This document shows positions 57,100 through 64,000 of a DNA stretch of 64,000 bases, in pieces (within the stretch, counting starts at the first letter, position 1; each line of letters starts with the position of its first letter). A model generated the notes under the pieces. That model made no database searches, was not told where the DNA came from, and saw only the letters and a list, made by a program, of their open reading frames with translations. The position numbers and the translations under genes are program-made. The DNA lies in NCBI GenBank assembly GCA_032622095.1, contig CP136068.1:148813365-148877364 (forward strand). The letters run 5' to 3'. This stretch comes from Siphonodentalium dalli. Taxonomy: Eukaryota > Mollusca > Scaphopoda > Gadilida > Siphonodentaliidae.

Positions 57100-58435
57100 A
57101 CCATTATATTAATATAAACAAGCGTTACGTCTTACATCACGCACACTCCTGTCAATTTGTCATTACTACATATTCTGTCATGCTGACGAACGCATTACTG
57201 GAATAGATCGGTCGGAGTTGTATACATTATAATAATTGAAACTAGTTATTGTCTGAGTTTAGCAGTGTCTGCATTCTGTTTTTGTTGGCGTTAATTTGGA
57301 GGAACCGCGTAGTTGGATGCCACGATGCAGGAAGTAAGTGGATTGTTTTGTTGGAGCTATATAATTGCACGTTGCAAATGTGTATATTGCCGGTATAATT
57401 GCACGCCATACAGCATTAGTATGTATCTATTTTTTAATTAAATGTTCCATTCAAACATTTTAAAAATAAATGCTGCATCCGCTTCTTTTTCCGATAACAA
57501 TCTTCATTCCGTGTTACTTACTGATGAATTACCACTAGGCACGTTTCCACATCGTTTCCACGTCGATATTTTTACCGCTTGAAGCCTAGACACAAACAAA
57601 CGATAAAAGAGCGGTATCCCAACCGATGTTACTCGCTGGTTTACATCGAAGGAAACTTGACTACTTGAAGCCTAACAGTATACTAACTAATGTTCACTGT
57701 TACATACCAGTCTGGTACCGGGAATCAAAATAAAATAGGTTGGTTATTAATGTACGTGATATATATACTTATATCCATTTATATACGCATGTATGCTTCG
57801 GGAACTTGGTGTGTTTAGAACAAAAAGGACCCCTTCTTCAGAACGAACCAATAAAGTTATTTCCTGGTCAGTATAATCCTGATAGAGAATGAAAATAGAG
57901 ATAATTTTGTCTAACTTTATACAGAACAATCGACATAATTGATAATTGTCTTTAAAGGGACTCAATGTCTTCGAAGAGGATACATGCAATATAACATAAA
58001 TTGTATAAACGTCTATAAAACAACTATCATCACCAGTACATGTACAGTATATTGACCTTGTTCTTAATTTCATTATTATTATCTCCAATATTCAGACATG
58101 TCGTGTCAAAACAATTGTAAAGTAAACATTAATATTATAGTGGAAATACCGACACACGTCCAATTATTACAATTATATACCGAAATTTAATCCAAAAAAA
58201 CGGTAAACGTTGTAAAAGGCAAATCAGTGGACATTATTCTACAAATTATATTCAGACAAAATATATGAACTTACTACATGATTAGCGATGTTTGTTGATA
58301 ATTCACTGTAGCCGCTTTATCTAACAATCAATTGTTTCAAAACTCGACATTTTGTTATTCTAGAGCTATCAATAATGGACAAAAACAAAGTTTTTCTTTT
58401 GTTCCATGTTTTTCTCAGTGTTGATGTTTCGATAG
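57100..58435. other. No gene seen
   Basis: AT-rich. A 113-codon frame on the minus strand (57747-58088) has no motif. Confidence 0.35.
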
Positions 58436-58438
58436 ACT

Positions 58439-58462
58439 AATATATATATATATATATATATG
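58439..58462. repeat. (TA)n microsatellite
   Basis: About 11 uninterrupted TA units. Confidence 0.95.
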
Positions 58463-58954
58463 TTGCATTGCGATTTCAGGAGCAACGTCAAGCATGTAAC
58501 AGCAGAGTTAATAGAACACAAACGCTCTCAGTTCGATAACATAAATATCCCTTCCTCCAACTGGGCTATGTTTTAATATAATTACGGTCTCAGTTGTCTT
58601 ATGTGTCAACTGATTGTTGAAATTATAAAATCTAAACAGTACTGCAGATCAACATAGATGGAAAAACAGTGCGTGGACAATGCAGATATATGTCTTTTAT
58701 GTGACAATGATCTGTGACGAATGCCATTTTCTCAGTCTGTGTACTGAACTAAATGGCCTGCGCGAAAACTATATCCCCATATACTAATTGGAAAATTCGA
58801 ACCGAAGTACAATTTACTGCTATCTGTTGAAATGCTCAGTATTTAATTAAAGCTAGCTCTGAAAAAAATGTATTGATATATACGCCTATATTAACGGAGT
58901 TACAATTGAGGCAATTATGCAGTTTATATTAACTGAAGTAACTGTATTATGTAT

Positions 58955-59789
58955 TATGCAGGTTAGCCCGCCACTGGCGGCAATCGTCAGAAACATGACA
59001 ATTTTCAATTTATTTAATTAATTTTTTTAATTAATTTTTGTAATTTTTTGTAATTATTTGTTTTTTTTTTCAATGAGTTAATTGTGCCTTTTTAATTTAC
59101 TGGCGTTTTTAATTAATTTTTTGAATTAATTTTGTAATTTAATTTTGTGTTTTTCAATGAGTTAATTGTGCCTTTTTAATTTTTTAATTTAATTTTTTGT
59201 TTTTCAATTTGACCCGATTTGACCTTGAATTGATCATTTTAAAGGTCAAGGTCAGGTCGGGGTCACCATTTAACCCTTCCATGACACTTCCCATAGGTAG
59301 CAAGTTTGAGCTCAATCGGTTCGAGTCTATAAAGGACACACACATATATATCATTTGTGGGTACCCGTTTCAAGGTGAAGATCACCTCGGGCGGAAAAAC
59401 TGACCAGATGAAAATCTCCCCCGTTCCTTCCCCCGTTCATATGAAGCCCTAAGTACGTCACACAACACGGTCATGTCTGTATACAGTCTTACACGCACAC
59501 GCTCAGACACAGATGTAAGAATCACATTACACACATATGCTCTTTATCAACGACACTGCGGACACGAACGCTCTTTAACTATCAACGCGATTAACACCGC
59601 AGTGCCGTTTTTGTGACTGAGAGTGGAGAACGGGTGCTCTGAGCTTCTCCAAAACGCCGCGACGACCATTCCTGTATTGTTTTACCCTTAGATGGGAAGT
59701 TTGAGCCCAATCGGTCGAGCCGTTTTCTAGTCTATAAAGGACAAATATATATATACACATATAGGAAAGTCTCAAAAATATATAGCAGA
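58955..59789 (-). mobile_element. Helitron D (degraded 3' end), first of a second array
   Basis: The 5' end on the minus strand starts TCTGCTATATATTTTTGAG at 59789. The 3' end near 58955 keeps GCCGCCAGTGGCGGGCTAACCTGC but has lost CTAG. It includes GACCTTGAATTGATC..AAAGGTCAAGGTCAGG, shared with the first array, and long AT-rich TTTTTAATT runs. Confidence 0.75.
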
Positions 59790-61123
59790 CTAGCAGGTTA
59801 GCCCGCCACTGGCGGCATTCGTCTCATGGCTTTGTTTCAGAAACATGACATTTTTTTAATTTAACCAAATTTCAAGTCGATAGCTCCACCCGTTTCCGAG
59901 ATCTGGTCTGCGCATGCGCGAAGCTTGCGTCGCACGGGCTCGGCGACCCGATAAAATTCGTACCCGGGGAAAGATACATTCACATATATATTTATTGATG
60001 TTCGCCAACGTGTGCATAGTGCACGGCCGGTAACGAGTTAACGAAGTTGTCCAGTTTGTTTTGGTCATTCAAACTGGGTCAATACCGCGCCGTCTGAACG
60101 ATGCTCAAGGCAATCGTAACGACGAGCTCGTGTAAGCTTATTCACACGACTGATTTTGCATTGGTTTAACTCGCTTGACACGGTGGTCAAGCTTCATTCT
60201 ACTCTTGAAGTTTTGCGTTGTATCCCCCCCCCCACCCACCACCCCATGATTGGGAGATGCTTGTAACACTATAATATTCACAATTTCATGTCTTATTTGT
60301 TTATGACTGATAGTCTGCGAACGATATTTATCGCTACACTTCACGTTTGTCCATTAAAGTTTACATTTAACATCATGCATTCGTTGTGGTTATTCCATAA
60401 ATACTTTATGTTCGTTCGAGCTGCAAGCGAGTTAGAACATAAACCAAATTTCAAGTCGATAGCTCCACCGGTTTCCGAGATCTCGTCTGCGCATGCGCGA
60501 AGCTGGCGTCGCACGGACTCGGCTACCCGATAAAATTTGTATCCGGGGCAAGATACATTCACATAGCAAATTTCAAGTCGATAGCTCCACCCGTTTGCGA
60601 GATAACGCATTCTTTGTTTTTCAATGAGTTAATTCATGGTACCCGTCCTCCCCGTCCTAAACTTCAGAGCGGACAGTCAATTAATCCCGTCGTAAAATCC
60701 CTCTGCATAAATATTTCGAGCTCTTAGATCAATTCTGCCTTTTTAGTTGCATTTCGTCCGCATCCGTATTTCGGACGCATGGGGTCAGTCGTTTAGCCAC
60801 GTCCATTGGAATCCGCATCGGACGCATGGGGTATCGTTTAGCCACGTCCATTGCAATAAAGAGCGTTGATTGTTAAAACCTCCGTATAAGGTATAGATAA
60901 AGAGCGTTATTGCCTTAACCCCCCCGAAGTGCCTTTGCGGTGATTTGGGTGTGGATAAAGGGTGCTCAGAGCTTCTAGAAAACACGACTACGGCGGTGTC
61001 GGTGGGATTTTACACTTACATACGAAATTTGATCTCAATCTGTACACGCGTTTTGGATTCTATGAAGTACACACACACACACACACACACATATATACGA
61101 AGTCTCAAAATATATAGTATAGA
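59790..61123 (-). mobile_element. Helitron E of the second array
   Basis: It has CTAG (59790-59793) with the hairpin GCCGCCAGTGGCGGGC nearby at the minus-strand 3' end, and TCTATACTATATATTTTGAG at the 5' end (61123). It abuts D with no gap. Inside, a ~120-bp segment (CCAAATTTCAAGTCGATAGCTCCACC..CGCATGCGCGAAGC..GTCGCAC..CTCGGC) is present at 59870 and 60445, and its first part again at 60567. A CCCCCCCCCCACCCACCACCCC tract lies at 60226-60244. Confidence 0.85.
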
Positions 61124-61760
61124 CTAGCAGGTTAGCCCGCCACTGGCGGCATTCGTCCCATGGCTTTGTTTCAGAAACATGACATTTTTGTAATTATTTT
61201 GTTTTTATTTGTTTTTTATTTTTGAATATGAATTTAATGTTTTTTAAATTTAATGTATTTTTTTTCTGAATTTTTTTTTTATTGTTAATTTTTTTTTATT
61301 TTAAATTGTTTTAATTAAATTTTAAATTGTTTTAATTAATTTTTTGTTTCTGGCGGAAACATTTACCCGTAGAAATCCCCCCTTCCTAGGAACGACAGAC
61401 AACGCATTCTTTGTTTCGTGAAATCTCTCTACGATAACATTGCATTGAATTTAAAACAAACGCTTCCCGTCGGGAAATCTGTCTGCATAATATTTTGAGT
61501 CTGCCGTACCCGTCGTAATGTCGTGAAATATCTCTGCATAATATATAACATTGCATTGAATCTGTTGTTGGCATTCGGGGCTTCGGGTCGTTGTTGTTGG
61601 CATCACTTCTCCCCGAAAACTCTCACATTGCCGAAAACGTGTATTTAGTAATATCGTTGTTGTTGATATTTACGGCTTGGGGGCTATTTTCTTATTTAGC
61701 AAGTTTGAGCTCAATCGGTTCGAGTCTATAAAGGACACACTCATATATATGACACTTCCC
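61124..61760 (-). mobile_element. Helitron F of the second array, 5' end truncated
   Basis: It has CTAG (61124-61127) and the hairpin GCCGCCAGTGGCGGGC at the 3' end, abutting E. The 5' side is an AT-rich region, then AGTTTGAGCTCAATCGG..AGTCTATAAAGGACACAC as in the other copies. The terminal AGTCTCAAAATATATA..TC is missing. Confidence 0.7.
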
Positions 61761-63105
61761 GTAGGTAGCAAGTTTGAGCTCAATCGGCATTCCCTGGAAT
61801 TTCCCGTAAATGAACATACTGAAATAGACAAGCTTTTTCGAATAGTACACATCGCAATCGGATTGCGCACACAGCGTCAATAATATAATGGTTAATTTCA
61901 GTAAAATACTCCCCTCTCGACAACAACCAACAGTCTTGACTTTTGAATACTTTCAGTTTGATGTTGGGAGTTTATTTTCTATAATAATTTGTACAAAAGG
62001 AATGGCTTAAAAAACATATTTTTAGATTTTACGTCTGAGGCAGTGAGCTCGTAGTCTGATTGCATTGTGCATCTATGATTTCTCACATGCCCTGATGTAT
62101 GATTGACCTAATTTATACACGAAATTGGTGAAGCTCCCACTCTTTCGTGAACCCTTGTGCATGTATGGAGTGTAATTAATCGTAATCACACCACGATATA
62201 AGGCCTAAGTGAATCTTATTTGATGGGAATACGCTTCTATATATGAAGTTATTTTTATAAGATTAAAAAGGCACATATATATCCTAGGGTATGAGTGTGG
62301 TTCAGCTGTGGTTCGTTAATTTCGCTAGCGTATGATCATATTATTAACGCCCCCGGTGTATACTGTTCTATAAATTTTAGAAATCTGTCGTCCGATTTGG
62401 GATTTTCCGGTTGTGACAATTCGCAGGAGGTCGCTATTTGTAGACTATTTGCGGAGGTCCCCGAATTCGCTTTATTGTTTTAGGATATTATAGGAAGGCT
62501 AATCTGGCCACGTCAAATTGAGCTATAGCGATGAGATTTCTCGCAGGACAACACATTTCGGGTTTGCGTGTTTAGGTATAAACAACGGCTGGGCCATGCA
62601 CTGTTGGCGGGAACACAATGCCTCCGATTTTTTATCAGAATTTAGAAGCTTTCTGGTGTGGTGAATGAGAAACCTGCAGCAATAAGCCGTAGTTGTTTGT
62701 AATAATTTGAAGGATTAGTTGTTTTAACGGAATTCTGAGGCGGTGCATTCATGTAATCAATATATTTTATATTATAATTTATATTTACGGCTAATAATAT
62801 GATCTTGAGGACGTTACCATTTCTGATTATGGTTTATTGTGTTAACTGCTATAGATAAGTGGGTGTATCACCAGGTGACACATCTTACATGGTCAGAGAA
62901 AATAACACATACCCTGCGGATTGACAGTGACACGTCAGAATGGAGGACAGACCGACGGACTGACCGACGGACTATATGGCCCTTCCGTTTGTCAACTTAG
63001 GTATAGTGAAATAATGGCTTACAATCTATCCGTCATATAATGTCATCACACGACGAATGTGGTACATACATGTATGGATGACATGCATGGGAAAGGGGGA
63101 TGTCT
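61761..63105. other. No gene seen
   Basis: GACGGACTGACCGACGGACT (62953-62972) is a short tandem word. Frames are under 70 codons. Confidence 0.35.
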
Positions 63106-63107
63106 GC

Positions 63108-63188
63108 TTTAAAGAAGGCTAATTATAAGAAGGCACATTAAAGAAGGCTAATTATAAGAGGCACATTAAAGAAGGCTAATTATAATAA
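63108..63188. repeat. Three-copy repeat, about 27-bp unit
   Basis: TTAAAGAAGGCTAATTATAAG followed by (A)GGCACA repeats three times. Confidence 0.9.
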
Positions 63189-63272
63189 TGACCAAGGTCC
63201 CAATTTATCGCAGACAAATTGCTCATGGTTCTCGCGAGATTTTGAAGTGAAAGCTGTATAATGGAGCGGTTT
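63188..63272 (+). repeat. Dispersed repeat family Y, copy 2
   Basis: See 38705-38800; shares ATGACCAAGGTCCCAATTTATCG and TGGAGCGGTT. Confidence 0.7.
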
Positions 63273-64000
63273 AATGGAATCTTGAAAAAAGTTTTAGGAC
63301 GTACCCCCAACATATCCCATTTTATTATAAAAATGTTTTAGACGTTTTTGGAGATTGACTCCCAATGAGTTGAAAACATGCCAAAAGGCTTCTATAGGAT
63401 CGTCATCAGTTGCAAATTGATGACTCTGTGCCATACTAAGCGTATGTCGCGATACGTTTTTTGTTAAATACGTTAGATTCCATTAGATTTTTCAAGTTAA
63501 TTCAACCTTAAATTGAAGTGCCCGAGACGTCATGGTGTTTGTTAATTTCACTCTAATGTGGGTCTAAACTATCGACCCTCGTTGAGCTCGTTGCCTCGTA
63601 AAGAGTGCATCTTTCCAAATATCTCAGTCAAATACTTATCACCAGATATTATTATGGTACACACTAAATCGAGAGTAGCTAGATTTGGGTAGCTTAAATT
63701 TTAAAGCTACTTTTATAGCTAAATAAGCCATTTAAATATGCTATTTTTGCTATTGGACGAGTAGTTACCCGACGCGGAACGGGGTAGTTAAGCGATGTCT
63801 ATTCGTGATTGGTTCTATAACTGCACGTGACAACCTATTCAAATAATGGCGGACTTTCCACGAGTCGAGATGTCATCCAGCTGAAAGTAAAATGTATACA
63901 TTTTGAAATGTTTAATATTATAACTAAATGAATGTGACATATTATTGTCGAGGTACGAACTTATTGTCACGGGTGCGTCATTCCCTTGACTCGTTACAAC
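63273..64000. other. No gene seen
   Basis: No coding region or structured repeat is supported. Confidence 0.35.

Noticed and set aside
57330-57350. Short first exon with ATG and a GTAAGT donor
   Set aside because: ATGCAGGAAGTAAGT is a single weak motif with no downstream exon or promoter support.
1-64000. CRISPR array, bacterial defence system or other novel gene system
   Set aside because: Tandem repeats have wrong unit and spacer form (no constant short repeats with unique spacers) and no cas-like or clustered genes exist; the DNA is eukaryotic.

Overview
This is eukaryotic, repeat-rich, AT-rich DNA, most likely from an invertebrate and best fitting a mollusc or another lophotrochozoan. 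The reasons are jockey/CR1-like LINEs, many short Helitrons with a GACCTTGA/AAGGTCAAGG-rich interior, tandem 'ATGGCTGCCGG'-type repeats, a tRNA-derived SINE, and a decayed Mth/adhesion-like GPCR with a lophotrochozoan-type extracellular domain. The taxonomic call is inference. No bacterial-type operon, rRNA gene, CRISPR array or intact multi-exon host gene was found.

Layout. Positions 1-2500 are mostly featureless apart from a 2x tandem duplication and a GT/TA microsatellite. From about 2.5 to 18.4 kb there is one LINE retrotransposon (APE endonuclease, reverse transcriptase, C-terminal domain) split by two later insertions. The first is a roughly 8.75-kb element with ~1-kb inverted arms (4679-13432); its right arm holds a further 2.4-kb foldback element and its interior holds a satellite. 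The second is a 2.7-kb Helitron (13930-16655). At the Helitron joint the LINE reading frame is restored exactly by A|T excision; at the other joint it is restored by one of several equivalent boundary choices.

From 18.4 to 30 kb come an 88-bp tandem repeat, a GTTAGG-like degenerate repeat, a LINE 3' end (minus strand), a SINE, a short Helitron, three head-to-tail Helitrons on the minus strand (24195-26614), two degenerate tandem-repeat blocks, and a diverged duplication carrying a TTAA-flanked MITE. A second, reverse-oriented copy of that MITE lies at 32082-32471. A LINE C-terminal fragment is at 30590-30985.

The only recognisable host-type gene is a GPCR relic at 34816-37053. It has an acceptor-like site, a large extracellular domain and seven membrane segments spread over two reading frames with three frame changes. 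From 37 to 49 kb are hairpins, tandem repeats and LINE/Helitron fragments. A 768-codon open frame at 49577-51883 looks like a retroelement Gag-like protein with an Arg-rich N-terminus, and the same frame stays open for 77 codons beyond its TGA. From 54 kb to about 61.8 kb are a decayed Helitron and a second minus-strand array of abutting Helitrons. The rest is unannotated AT-rich sequence. The window reads as transposon-dominated intergenic sequence showing layered insertion history, not as a cooperating gene set.
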